Positions 43,216-52,191 of a DNA stretch of 64,000 nucleotides are shown here, piece after piece (position 1 is the first letter of the stretch; every line of letters begins with the position of its first letter). Source of the stretch: Ardenticatenaceae bacterium. GTDB lineage: Bacteria > Chloroflexota > Anaerolineae > Promineifilales > Promineifilaceae. Made by a program: the position numbers and the translations under genes. The notes under the pieces were generated by a model. It saw only the letters and a list, made by a program, of their open reading frames with translations. It did no database searches and was not told the DNA's origin. Location: NCBI GenBank assembly GCA_011525915.1, contig WYBM01000005.1, forward strand, positions 124,001-188,000, given 5' to 3'.

Positions 43216-44631
43216 CTACGGGCGTACCACCGTTGGCAGATATACCCGGTGAACGGTTTCCCAGACGTACAACGTTACTGGAATGGTTTGTGTATTTGTC
43301 ACTGCGGCTGATGCGCTGGTGATCATCAAAGTGCCGGTGTATATGCCAACGGGGCGTGTGATGGTCGTCAGGGTAATCGTCACGGCCGTGCTTACATGAG
43401 GCGGCAAACTGCCCACCGTCACCGGCACCGTCACGGTCAGGGGCGTACCGGTCTGGGCCGTGGCCGTATAAACCAGCGCCTGTGGTCCGGCATTGCGGAA
43501 TTGGAACACGGCCGTGCCCGTATATGGCTGCTGCCCTGGCGTGATAATATCGGTAAAAGAAGGGGGGGTAACATCCAGCAGGCCGGTGGCTGGCGGCGTT
43601 ACCTTAGGCATGTCTGTCAACGCCTGTTCCGCCGGGCGCCCCATAACGCTATAAAAGCGCATCTGCTCACATTCAGGGTAAATGGGTGCCAGGTTAAAGT
43701 TCAGGTTAAAGATAAACATGGCCCCCATCCAGGGCCAGTTCGCTGCAGCATATTCATAGGCACCCACCAGATTTTCGGCCTGCTTGGCTTCTGAAACGAT
43801 CTGCCACTGCCGCCCCTGCCAGCCAGGATCATCCAGGCAGTGGTTGGGTGGTGTGGTGATCCACCCAAACTCCGTCGCCCACATCTTCTGGCCACCCAGC
43901 CCGTTGGTCTGCATCAGCTCATACAGCTTTTCTGCGCCACGAAAACAGAAACCATTGGCACAATTTTGGGCCGGATCAGCCGAGGGCACGTCAGGTGCGG
44001 CATCATAGTTGGCACTGTAGCCATACGGATGGTAACCGACAACATCCAGGCAGTCACCACCACCGGCAGCCACAAACTCCAGGAAAAATTCACGCTCATC
44101 CTGGTAAAAACCATTATGGCCGGGATGCCCCTTCCAATTACCCTGCACACGGCCGGTGGGGGCCAGCCCGGCGGAAACGACGATGGCGTGGGGGTCAACG
44201 GCTTTAATACGGCCGTAAGCTTCACACAACAGCACCGCATAATCGGCAGCTATGGGCGGGGCGTTCCAGCCGTAGGCGGCATCCAGGTTCGGTTCGTTGC
44301 CAATTTCATAGGCATCTACGTAACCCAGTTGCGCCTGGGCCAATTGGGCTACAAAGTCACCAAAAGCATTCAGGTTATTAAAGTCACTGGCCTGGGCATC
44401 TACCCGCAGCAAGACGTTCACAGGCAGGCGGCTGCCAGGGCCATTAAACACCTTCATCCAGGTAAAGCCCATGGCCTGAACCTGGGCCACATCCCATTCG
44501 GCCACATTAAAGCCATAACCAAAAGGGGCAGGCTGCGCCTGAAGATGCAGGGTGCGAAGAACGGCCGTGAGCAACAGCGCCGCCATGATAACCCCTGAAA
44601 GCAATGGCCGGGTGCTGGTTTTGAAAAGCAT
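43216..44631 (-). CDS. Secreted clan GH-A glycoside hydrolase-like protein with C-terminal Ig-like domain
   Basis: This 471-residue protein has a signal peptide (to about residue 33). A TIM-barrel-like domain (about 35-330) contains YEIGNEPNL and WATEFGW, which match the acid/base and nucleophile strands of clan GH-A enzymes such as families GH5 and GH39. A beta-sandwich domain (about 345-471) completes it. It probably cleaves an extracellular polysaccharide; the family and substrate cannot be fixed by eye. It is the last gene of a minus-strand surface-polymer group starting at 47917. Confidence 0.72.
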   Translation of the reverse strand: MLFKTSTRPLLSGVIMAALLLTAVLRTLHLQAQPAPFGYGFNVAEWDVAQVQAMGFTWMKVFNGPGSRLPVNVLLRVDAQASDFNNLNAFGDFVAQLAQAQLGYVDAYEIGNEPNLDAAYGWNAPPIAADYAVLLCEAYGRIKAVDPHAIVVSAGLAPTGRVQGNWKGHPGHNGFYQDEREFFLEFVAAGGGDCLDVVGYHPYGYSANYDAAPDVPSADPAQNCANGFCFRGAEKLYELMQTNGLGGQKMWATEFGWITTPPNHCLDDPGWQGRQWQIVSEAKQAENLVGAYEYAAANWPWMGAMFIFNLNFNLAPIYPECEQMRFYSVMGRPAEQALTDMPKVTPPATGLLDVTPPSFTDIITPGQQPYTGTAVFQFRNAGPQALVYTATAQTGTPLTVTVPVTVGSLPPHVSTAVTITLTTITRPVGIYTGTLMITSASAAVTNTQTIPVTLYVWETVHRVYLPTVVRP

Positions 44632-44641
44632 AAAAAGTCCC

Positions 44642-45571
44642 CTACATGAGCTGGTGCTTCAGAATGCGCAGCCAGCCGCGCAGTTGGATACCGGCCAGGA
44701 CCACGGCCGTGACCCAGCCGGGGTATTGGTCGCGGTAAAACTTCTGATAAAAAATCTTCATAGCGCGCACCGATTCCCTGGCCACCCGCACACGCGTCTC
44801 TTTCGGCGGCCGGGCAATGTTCGCCGACTCTTTACGCAAGCCCGAACTGGCCCCTTTGTAGTGCAACACCTCCACGTGCGGGTAGTAGATGATCTGGAAG
44901 CCAGCCTGCTGGATACGGTAACAAAAATCAATATCTTCACCATAGAAAAAGTAGGCCTCATCCCAACCACCTAATTGGCGGCACAAAGAGATGGGCATCA
45001 TCATAAACGAGCCAGCAATAACCTCTACTGGGTGGGTTGCGGCAAAGTTGACATAGCTCTGGAAGTACCCATTAAACCGGGGCTTATGTGGAAATAGTTT
45101 CCCCAGACCCGTAAAATGGCAAAAAGCATTCCAGGGGGTAGGGAAACCACGATGGTTATCCGGGTCACGCTGGCCGTTTGGGTACGTCAGGCGCACAGTG
45201 ATGGCGCCGACATGGGCATGTTGTTCCAGGTAGGCAAGCGGCTGCACCAGCGCCTCCTGACCCACACGGGTATCTGAGTTTAAGAACAACACGTAACGGC
45301 CGTGGGCCGCGGCCAGCCCCAGATTATTCCCCGCCGCAAAACCTACATTCTGCTGACTGGCCAACACCTTTACGTCCGGGTACTTTTGGCGAGCCATGGC
45401 CACGCTGCCATCAGCCGAAGCGTTGTCTACCACGATGATTTCCATGCCACCGGCCGGTTGGGCAGCCGCCTGCAATGATGCCAGGCAATCATCCAAAAGC
45501 TGGCAGGTATTGTAGTTGACAATGATGACAGATAATGTGAAGCTGGGCGGTGAGGAGTGGAGAGTGGTCAT
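44642..45571 (-). CDS. GT2 family glycosyltransferase (rhamnosyltransferase-like)
   Basis: This 309-residue GT-A enzyme has LSVIIVNYNTCQLLDDCLAS, IIVVDNASADGSV, NVGFAAGNNLG and the DxD-like YVLFLNSDTRVG. A later YFFYGEDIDFCYRIQQAGF carries the ED catalytic base motif. A C-terminal amphipathic segment near the membrane-like LAGIQLRGWLRI may attach it to the membrane. It probably adds a sugar to a surface glycan. Its ATG shares one base with the stop of the upstream ATPase gene. Confidence 0.86.
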   Translation of the reverse strand: MTTLHSSPPSFTLSVIIVNYNTCQLLDDCLASLQAAAQPAGGMEIIVVDNASADGSVAMARQKYPDVKVLASQQNVGFAAGNNLGLAAAHGRYVLFLNSDTRVGQEALVQPLAYLEQHAHVGAITVRLTYPNGQRDPDNHRGFPTPWNAFCHFTGLGKLFPHKPRFNGYFQSYVNFAATHPVEVIAGSFMMMPISLCRQLGGWDEAYFFYGEDIDFCYRIQQAGFQIIYYPHVEVLHYKGASSGLRKESANIARPPKETRVRVARESVRAMKIFYQKFYRDQYPGWVTAVVLAGIQLRGWLRILKHQLM

Positions 45572-46383
45572 TAGAGATGCCGTAGATATTGTTCCGGATC
45601 GTGCAAAAATGAGCGCATCACGGTCACATGTTCAAGGTCTTCATAGGCCACAAGCCTGGCAGGGGCATAATCAAAGCTGAGGATAGACGCCCCTGGAAAA
45701 GCCATAAGGATAGGTGAATGGGTAGCAATAATGAACTGGCAGTTTTGCCCAACCATCTGTTTAAGCATAGAGAGCAGCGTCAACTGACGCGTGGGCGAGA
45801 GCGGCGCTTCCGGTTCGTCAAGCAAGTAGAGGCCGTTTGGCTGCAAACGGGCCTGAAACAGTTCTAAAAAGCTCTCGCCGTGGGAATAGGTATTGAGGTC
45901 ACGGCCGTAACGGGTGTGTAAATCATGCAATTCCCGCATGTAGGGCATCTTGGCCAATTTCTTGGCTTGCGCTGACCGGCCGACATACTCTTTGTCTACT
46001 TGCCGGATTTCCGCCTGCATCTCGGCCTCCATCTGCGCCAATCGCTTGACGTAGCCAAAAAAATCTTCCGCCCGCAAGAAAAAACCATGGCGGCTCTTGA
46101 TAGACCAGACCAACCGCAAATAGCGGCCCAGCGCCTGGGCATGGACCAGTGTCTGATCACGGGCCAAATCTGCTGCCCCTACCGTATGGGCACCAATTTC
46201 CGTAGCGATGGCTTCTAACAAGGTAGATTTCCCAGAGCCATTCTCGCCTACCAGAAAGGTTACCGGTGCCGTAAATTCAATGTTCACGTTGCCCTGAATC
46301 GCCGGAATATTAAACGGGAACTGCGTCTGTTTATCGGCCGGAATGGGTTGAATGCGCACAGTGCGCAGGTGATTTGAGTTCAT
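45571..46383 (-). CDS. AAA/ABC-type predicted ATPase (COG3910-like)
   Basis: This protein has 270 residues from ATG 46383; an upstream ATG at 46419 lies inside the neighbouring gene. The Walker A motif is LVGENGSGKSTLLEAIA. The sequence then has SHGESFLELF in the signature position, YLLDEPEAPLSPTRQ as Walker B and FIIATHSPILM as the switch histidine. It is soluble and has no membrane partner here, so it is not a transporter ATPase of the usual kind. It overlaps the upstream glycosyltransferase gene by about 53 bases. Function is unknown. Confidence 0.82.
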   Translation of the reverse strand: MNSNHLRTVRIQPIPADKQTQFPFNIPAIQGNVNIEFTAPVTFLVGENGSGKSTLLEAIATEIGAHTVGAADLARDQTLVHAQALGRYLRLVWSIKSRHGFFLRAEDFFGYVKRLAQMEAEMQAEIRQVDKEYVGRSAQAKKLAKMPYMRELHDLHTRYGRDLNTYSHGESFLELFQARLQPNGLYLLDEPEAPLSPTRQLTLLSMLKQMVGQNCQFIIATHSPILMAFPGASILSFDYAPARLVAYEDLEHVTVMRSFLHDPEQYLRHL

Positions 46384-47917
46384 TAGGATTTTGGTAAACC
46401 CGGAAATCGCCAGCTTCATAAACCAGGGGCCACAGGGCCACCGCCTGCGTCATTGCGGCCACGCCGGGCACGTTGACCGCTGCCCAATTGTGCCACAGGT
46501 TGTCCGTGATGACGAAGCGAGCCTGCCGGTAGTCTGGGTTAAAGGCAAAACGCTCCAGGGGTAAATCGGCTGGCAGGTGAGGCGTGCCCACCCCTTGCAC
46601 GGCTACGGCCATCTGGAAATCAGCCACCTGCCCCGCCAGCAGCCAGGCCAGCCCCGGCGAGGCAATCACAACGTCACCTTGTCTAACATGCTGGTTGACA
46701 AACACGGCCGTGGCTCGCGCCGATGCCGGGTTTAGCAAAAACGGGTCAATGTCTGTCTGGTAACCGCCCCTGGTTTGCTGCATGAACGGCATTATGTGCA
46801 TGCAAAAAAGCACGGCAACCATAACGGCAGACAAAAGCCGGGAGGCCGGCTGTAGAAGCCACTCCCGGTTTCCTGAACCGCGGTCAGCTATGATCTTCTG
46901 TACCCGGCCACAAAATGCCCACAAGCTTAGGGGACCATACCGCGCCAGTGCGGCCACACCCAGAGCAAAAAAGGGCAAGAATGGAATCAGGTAATAGGCA
47001 CCCAGGTTAAACAACGCGGTCGTTCGTCCCAGAATCAGCAAGGGGAGCAGGCAAAGCAGCAGAAGATGGCGCAAGGATGACGGCCGTAACAACAACACGC
47101 CCACCACACCCCAGGCCAGCCACCTGCTGTGCCCCAACATGTTCAGGTTATCAACCAGCAGCCGCACCTGAGTTGCCACTGGCGGAGACAGACGAAAGAA
47201 AACAAAGTTTAAGTCAAACCAGAAGGCCAAAGGCGCAGACAGCAAGGACACGGCCGTGAACATGGCAAACGGCAGCAGCGCCAACATCAGGCTCCACCAC
47301 AATGCCTGCCACCGGTGCCACCCCACCCACAGCACAAATACCGGCAGAAACGTGATCATTAACAGATCAGACACCATACCCAGACCCAGGCAGGTGGCGG
47401 CTATGGCTAACCATTTGCACCGGGCGCCCGTACTTCTATCTGGCAGCTCTGACCAACGCCACAACCCCCACACCATGCCCAACACCAACGGCGGCAGCAG
47501 GTTATAGCTAAAGCCAAAACGGCTGTATAACACCGCCTGAGGGTAAAACGCCAGCAGCCAGGCCGCCAGCAGCGCCAGCAGGCCATCCCGGCTGATAGAC
47601 CGCACCATCACATATAACAGACTTACGGACAAAACCCCTAGGCTGCCCGTTAGCAGCCGCAGCGTGACCATAGTTACTCCGCCAAATTTGGCCGCCAGGG
47701 CCAACACGGCCGTAAACAACGGCAGCCGTGAAAAGAGCAAAACAGATTGGTTAATGGCCAGATATTGCTGACGGCCGTCTAACCAGTGGCGGGCAATCTC
47801 CAACTGTGTACCCTCATCGCTGAACCAGCCGGGGTTATCACCCACATTGACTATGCGCAGGCATGCCGCCAGGCATAAGATGCCAACCAACCATAAAAGT
47901 TCCCGTTTTTTAGACAT
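46331..47917 (-). CDS. GT-C integral membrane glycosyltransferase-like protein
   Basis: This 528-residue protein starts at ATG 47917, preferred over a longer frame because the sequence then begins MSKKRELLWLVGILCL with a natural first membrane helix. It has about ten membrane helices, and the first loop has NPGWFSDEGTQLEIARHWL with an acidic pair in the GT-C catalytic position. A C-terminal extracytoplasmic part (about 435-528) follows. It is the lead gene of the minus-strand group that includes the ATPase, GT2 and glycoside hydrolase genes. Confidence 0.74.
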   Translation of the reverse strand: MSKKRELLWLVGILCLAACLRIVNVGDNPGWFSDEGTQLEIARHWLDGRQQYLAINQSVLLFSRLPLFTAVLALAAKFGGVTMVTLRLLTGSLGVLSVSLLYVMVRSISRDGLLALLAAWLLAFYPQAVLYSRFGFSYNLLPPLVLGMVWGLWRWSELPDRSTGARCKWLAIAATCLGLGMVSDLLMITFLPVFVLWVGWHRWQALWWSLMLALLPFAMFTAVSLLSAPLAFWFDLNFVFFRLSPPVATQVRLLVDNLNMLGHSRWLAWGVVGVLLLRPSSLRHLLLLCLLPLLILGRTTALFNLGAYYLIPFLPFFALGVAALARYGPLSLWAFCGRVQKIIADRGSGNREWLLQPASRLLSAVMVAVLFCMHIMPFMQQTRGGYQTDIDPFLLNPASARATAVFVNQHVRQGDVVIASPGLAWLLAGQVADFQMAVAVQGVGTPHLPADLPLERFAFNPDYRQARFVITDNLWHNWAAVNVPGVAAMTQAVALWPLVYEAGDFRVYQNPNELKSPAHCAHSTHSGR

Positions 47918-48079
47918 CGCCTGATTATATCTGGCGGCCGGGGTCGTTTCCCGCGACCATCCTACGCCACCCAACCGTTGACGCCGTGCCCAATCATACT
48001 AAAATTGAGGCCGTAATCATGATGGTCTTCTCATTTTCCCATGTTTCGCCCGATCATTTTATTCTGTTTCGGAGGCCTT

Positions 48080-49258
48080 ATGCGTCATGACATCCTGATT
48101 GTCGGTAGTGGTATTTTTGGAGTAACTGCGGCTTTAGCGCTGCAGCAACGTGGGTATAAGACGGCCGTCCTGGATCCCGGCCCCCTGCCCCATCCTCTGG
48201 CCGCCTCTACAGACATCAGCAAAGTTGTGCGCATGGAATACGGCCGTGATGCTCACTATATGGCCCTGGTTGAAGCCGCTCTGGATGGCTGGCAGCAGTG
48301 GAACGAGGAATTTGCAGAACCCCTTTACCACGAAACCGGCGTGACCATGGTTACCCAGACACTCATGGCTCCCGGTAGTTTTGAGTATGAAAGCTACCGG
48401 ATGCTCCGGCAGCGCGGTCACAAACCAGAGCGCCTGAATGCGGCGGAAATTAGCCGCCGCTTTCCTGCCTGGAAACCAGATGCCTATATAGACGGCTTCT
48501 ACCACCCACGCGGTGGTTTTGTGGAAAGCGGCCGTGTTGTAACGGCGCTCATTAAAAAAGCGAAGCAGCATGGTGTCAACGTGCTGAGCGGGCAGACGGT
48601 GTACGACATAGTGCGTGTGGCAGACCGGGTTACGGCCGTGCGCAGCGAAACAGGAGAAACATTCACCGCCGCTCATGTAGTCATTGCCGCCGGCGCGTGG
48701 ACCCCTTTGCTTGTCCCGGAGCTGGCCCCGGTGATGAAATCTACCGGTCACCCTGTTTTCCACTTGAAGCCAGCCCATCCGGCGTTGTTTACGCCGCCCA
48801 ACTTTGCCGTCTTCACCGCCGATGTGGCCCGCACCGGCTGGTATGGTTTTCCCTTGCATCCCCGTGAAGGGGTAGTTAAAATTGCCAATCATGGCGTTGG
48901 CCAACTGTTGCACCCTCGTGATGATGAACGGCGGGTCACCCCGCAAGACGAACATAATCTACGCGCTTTCCTGGCCACCACCTTCCCCGCTTTGGTAGAC
49001 GCACCTATTGTCTACACTCGCCGCTGCCTGTATTGCGATACACTGGATGAACATTTATGGTTAGGCCATCATCCGCAGGTGGCTGGCCTCACGGTGGCCG
49101 CCGGCGGCAGTGGGCATGGCTTTAAGTTTGCCCCCATTCTGGGAACACTGATTGCGGACGCCGTGGAAGGCAAAGAGAATCCGTGGTTGCCCAGGTTTGG
49201 TTGGCGCCAGATGGCCCCAGAAACCAGTGGCGAAGAGGCAGCTCGCCATCATGGCTAA
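48080..49258 (+). CDS. FAD-dependent oxidoreductase (DAO / sarcosine oxidase-like)
   Basis: This 392-residue protein has GGAGG at 48071-48075 before ATG 48080. The N-terminal dinucleotide site is ILIVGSGIFGVTAALALQQR, and a second FAD-binding strand reads AAHVVIAAGAWTP. The C-terminus has VAAGGSGHGFKFAPILG, typical of the D-amino-acid oxidase/sarcosine oxidase family, which oxidises amines with FAD and oxygen. There is no signal peptide. The substrate is unknown, and it appears monocistronic. Confidence 0.85.
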   Translation: MRHDILIVGSGIFGVTAALALQQRGYKTAVLDPGPLPHPLAASTDISKVVRMEYGRDAHYMALVEAALDGWQQWNEEFAEPLYHETGVTMVTQTLMAPGSFEYESYRMLRQRGHKPERLNAAEISRRFPAWKPDAYIDGFYHPRGGFVESGRVVTALIKKAKQHGVNVLSGQTVYDIVRVADRVTAVRSETGETFTAAHVVIAAGAWTPLLVPELAPVMKSTGHPVFHLKPAHPALFTPPNFAVFTADVARTGWYGFPLHPREGVVKIANHGVGQLLHPRDDERRVTPQDEHNLRAFLATTFPALVDAPIVYTRRCLYCDTLDEHLWLGHHPQVAGLTVAAGGSGHGFKFAPILGTLIADAVEGKENPWLPRFGWRQMAPETSGEEAARHHG

Positions 49259-49296
49259 CAAATTCACTTATGTTATAAAGGAACAAAGAGGCATTC

Positions 49297-51129
49297 ATGC
49301 ATCAATCGATTGTTGTTGGTTTGGCTGTTATTGTGCTTGCCGGTATCGCCGCCCAGTGGTTAGGCTGGCGGTTTAAGATACCGTCCATTTTATTGTTATT
49401 GTTGTTCGGTTTTGTGGCCGGGCCGGTAACAGGGCTCATTCATCCGGACGAAATGTTCGGCGACTTACTGTTTCCCTTTGTCTCACTGTCGGTAGGCATC
49501 ATCTTGTTTGAAGGTGGCCTAAGCCTGAGAATCAGTGAAATTCGGGAGGTGCGCAGCGTTCTTCGCCTGATTATTAGCGTGGGCGCGCTGATCACCTGGG
49601 TGATAGCATCACTGGCGGCTTACTTTATCTTGGGTTTAGAGCCGCTGTTAGCCGTTCTGCTAGGGGCGATCCTGGTTGTTACCGGGCCAACGGTGGTTAT
49701 TCCGCTGCTGCGGCAGATACGGCCGTCTAACCGGGTAAGCTCTGTTCTGAAATGGGAAGGCATTCTCATTGACCCCATTGGCGCTACCCTGGCTGTCCTA
49801 GTATTTGAAGCCATCCTTGAGGGGGGCACACTGCAGCAGGTTACCCTGCTAAACATCTTGCGAGGCATTTTCATCACCTTGTTAGTAGGCAGCGTCATTG
49901 GGGCGGCGACCGCCCGTGTGCTGGTATTTTTATTAGCCCGGAAATGGATCGCGCCGTTTCTAGAAACGGCCGTCGCCCTGACGGCCGTGTTGATCGCATT
50001 TTCCGTCTCCAACGAACTGCGGGCCGAGTCTGGACTCATGGCCACCACCATCATGGGCATCATCCTGGCCAACCAGAAGCAGGTCAACATCAACCATATT
50101 ACATCATTCAAAGAAGAATTAGGTATGTTGTTGCTGTCTGTGCTATTTATTGTGCTGGCAGCGCGGGTAGACCTGCCAAACCTGGTAAGGGTGGCGTGGT
50201 CTGAGGTAGCCTTTCTGGCGGTCCTCATTCTGGTCGCCCGGCCGCTGTCAGTATGGGTGTCAACCATTGGTTCCTGGCTGTCTTGGCGCGAAAAACTGTT
50301 CCTGGCTGCCCTGGCACCACGGGGTATTGTGGCCGTGGCTGTCGCTTCGCTGTTTGCTCTGGACCTAGCAGAAGCTGGCTTTGCTTCCGCCGAGAAACTG
50401 GCCAACATTACTTTTCTGGTGGTAGTAGCTACAGTTATTATCTACTCGCTAACCGCTGGGCCATTGGCACGCCGGCTGGGGCTTATCCAGAAGCAACCCC
50501 AGGGGACGCTGATTGTTGGTGCCCATCACTGGGCACGGCAAATGGCGTTGGCTTTACAGCGGCTGGGGTTTGAGGTGTGGTTAATAGACACCAACAGCAG
50601 CCACGTAGCAACTGCCCAGCAGGCCGGGCTGGAAGCCATTCAGGACAGTATTCTGGCTGATGGTGTGTTGGACGCTCTGCCGCTGGAAAAGATTGGGCGG
50701 CTGTTGGCCCTAACTGCCAACAGTGAGCTTAATGCCTTGGCATCCTTGCGTTTTGCCGAATGGTTAGGGGAGGATAACGTTTTTCAGTTAATGCCCATGC
50801 GCGGGGGCGCGCCAGAAACTATCGATGAAAACCTGCTCGGTCATATTCTGTTTGGTCCAGAGGTGACGTATAATTTATTGGATACACTTTATTACAAGGG
50901 AGCTGGCGTCATGAGCCAGATAGTTCAAGATGAGGGAGATATTTTCTACGAGCCAGCAGAATTGTTATTGTTTGTCACTACCGACGACGGCCATTTGCTT
51001 GTGTCCACAGCCGCCAGCCAGCTCACACCCCACCCTGGCCAAACGGCTATTTACCTGACACCCGCTCAGTTGTCATTTAATCAGGCAACACAAATAGGCA
51101 CAGCCAAAGGGGAAATTACGGCCGTGTAG
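49297..51129 (+). CDS. Na+/H+ (or K+/H+) antiporter with C-terminal RCK-like domain
   Basis: This 610-residue protein has AGAGG upstream. The first 395 residues form about 12 membrane helices of the cation/proton antiporter superfamily (ILFEGGLSLR, VTGPTVVIPLLRQI, EGILIDPIGATLAVLVFE, ALAPRGIVAVAVASLFAL). A cytoplasmic TrkA-N-like part (about 400-520) begins TLIVGAHHWARQMALALQRL and ends with a TrkA-C-like region. Such proteins exchange Na+ or K+ for protons, with gating by nucleotides at the RCK-like site. The nucleotide loop GAHHWA departs from GxGxxG. It ends convergently with secF. Confidence 0.88.
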   Translation: MHQSIVVGLAVIVLAGIAAQWLGWRFKIPSILLLLLFGFVAGPVTGLIHPDEMFGDLLFPFVSLSVGIILFEGGLSLRISEIREVRSVLRLIISVGALITWVIASLAAYFILGLEPLLAVLLGAILVVTGPTVVIPLLRQIRPSNRVSSVLKWEGILIDPIGATLAVLVFEAILEGGTLQQVTLLNILRGIFITLLVGSVIGAATARVLVFLLARKWIAPFLETAVALTAVLIAFSVSNELRAESGLMATTIMGIILANQKQVNINHITSFKEELGMLLLSVLFIVLAARVDLPNLVRVAWSEVAFLAVLILVARPLSVWVSTIGSWLSWREKLFLAALAPRGIVAVAVASLFALDLAEAGFASAEKLANITFLVVVATVIIYSLTAGPLARRLGLIQKQPQGTLIVGAHHWARQMALALQRLGFEVWLIDTNSSHVATAQQAGLEAIQDSILADGVLDALPLEKIGRLLALTANSELNALASLRFAEWLGEDNVFQLMPMRGGAPETIDENLLGHILFGPEVTYNLLDTLYYKGAGVMSQIVQDEGDIFYEPAELLLFVTTDDGHLLVSTAASQLTPHPGQTAIYLTPAQLSFNQATQIGTAKGEITAV

Positions 51130-51252
51130 CACAGCACCTAATCCTGGGATCAGTTTTCAGTCATCAGTGGGCAGTGTTCAGTGCTGGCCTGGCTCTTACT
51201 GAACACTGGTTACTGACTTCCGATGACTGGTACTAGGTGACTGGTACTAGGT
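51127..51252. repeat. Intergenic hairpin repeat, copy B, with tandem 14-mer
   Basis: CAGTGTTCAGT (51172-51182) pairs exactly with ACTGAACACTG (51198-51208), and outer CAGTCATC pairs with GATGACTG. A 14-base unit TGACTGGTACTAGG is repeated back to back (51224-51237 and 51238-51251). The second copy overlaps the stop codon end of secF. The element sits between converging genes and may terminate both. Confidence 0.65.
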
Positions 51253-52188
51253 CGGGCGTGGTTTGAGCAAGGGAATTTCCCCCTTCTCCCAAGAGACCAG
51301 CAGCGGCGTAGCAAAAAAGATGGAACTGTATGTACCACTTAGCAGGCCTACAAACAGCACCGAAATAAAGGGCTTAATTGAGTCACCGCCAAAAAGCAAG
51401 ATGGCCACCATAATAAACATGGCGTTTAATTGGGTAATGACTGATCGCTTAAATGTTTGCTGTACAGAGGCGTTAACCACAATCTCAAAATCCTGGCCAC
51501 GATACTGCCGCTTACCCAAATTTTCACGGATGCGGTCAAAGACGACGATGGTATCTTGCAGCGAGAAACCAGCGACGGTGAGCACGGCCGTTAAAAACAG
51601 GGCATCAATCTCCCAACCAAGCACCACACCCATGATGGCAATAAAACCAAAAATGACCATCAGATCATGAAACAATGCCGCCACCGCACATGCTCCGTAA
51701 CGAAACGGGTGAGGCACCTGACGAAAGACAGCCATGATGTAGATCAGGATCACCCCAGCCGAGAACAAGACGGCCACCAGCGCCGCCCGTGTCACTTCGC
51801 CGCCGATGGTGGGGCTGATGGTGGTCACGGCCGTGGTACCTGGCACTAACGGCACCAGATCGGCCAACCCATCCTCAATCTGCTGCGAGGTTTCCAGGGG
51901 AACATATTTGGCGCGCACCTGCCAGGCGTTTTGCAACCCCTGCCCTTGCAGCGCCGTTACCAGGGGGTTGCTTACCTCAAACCGGCTAAACACTGTCCTG
52001 ATCTGATCTTCTGTAACCTGGTCACTAAACTGCAGTTCAAAGCGCGTGCCCCCCAGAAAGTCCACCCCCAGGCGCAGTGGTGTGCCAATGCGCACATAAG
52101 AAAAAACCATCGCCAGGAGGCCCAGCAAGATAACGGTACCCGAGAAGAGATAATAATAACGTCGTCGTTGAATAAAGCGTTCATACAT
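51247..52188 (-). CDS. secF: Protein translocase subunit SecF
   Basis: This 313-residue protein has six membrane helices and the family signatures VDFLGGTRFELQF in the first loop and FSLQDTIVVFDRIREN. With SecD it forms the RND-type complex that uses the proton gradient to help release and fold translocated proteins outside. It starts three bases after the secD stop, so the two form one operon. Length is normal. Confidence 0.95.
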   Translation of the reverse strand: MYERFIQRRRYYYLFSGTVILLGLLAMVFSYVRIGTPLRLGVDFLGGTRFELQFSDQVTEDQIRTVFSRFEVSNPLVTALQGQGLQNAWQVRAKYVPLETSQQIEDGLADLVPLVPGTTAVTTISPTIGGEVTRAALVAVLFSAGVILIYIMAVFRQVPHPFRYGACAVAALFHDLMVIFGFIAIMGVVLGWEIDALFLTAVLTVAGFSLQDTIVVFDRIRENLGKRQYRGQDFEIVVNASVQQTFKRSVITQLNAMFIMVAILLFGGDSIKPFISVLFVGLLSGTYSSIFFATPLLVSWEKGEIPLLKPRPT

Positions 52189-52191
52189 AGT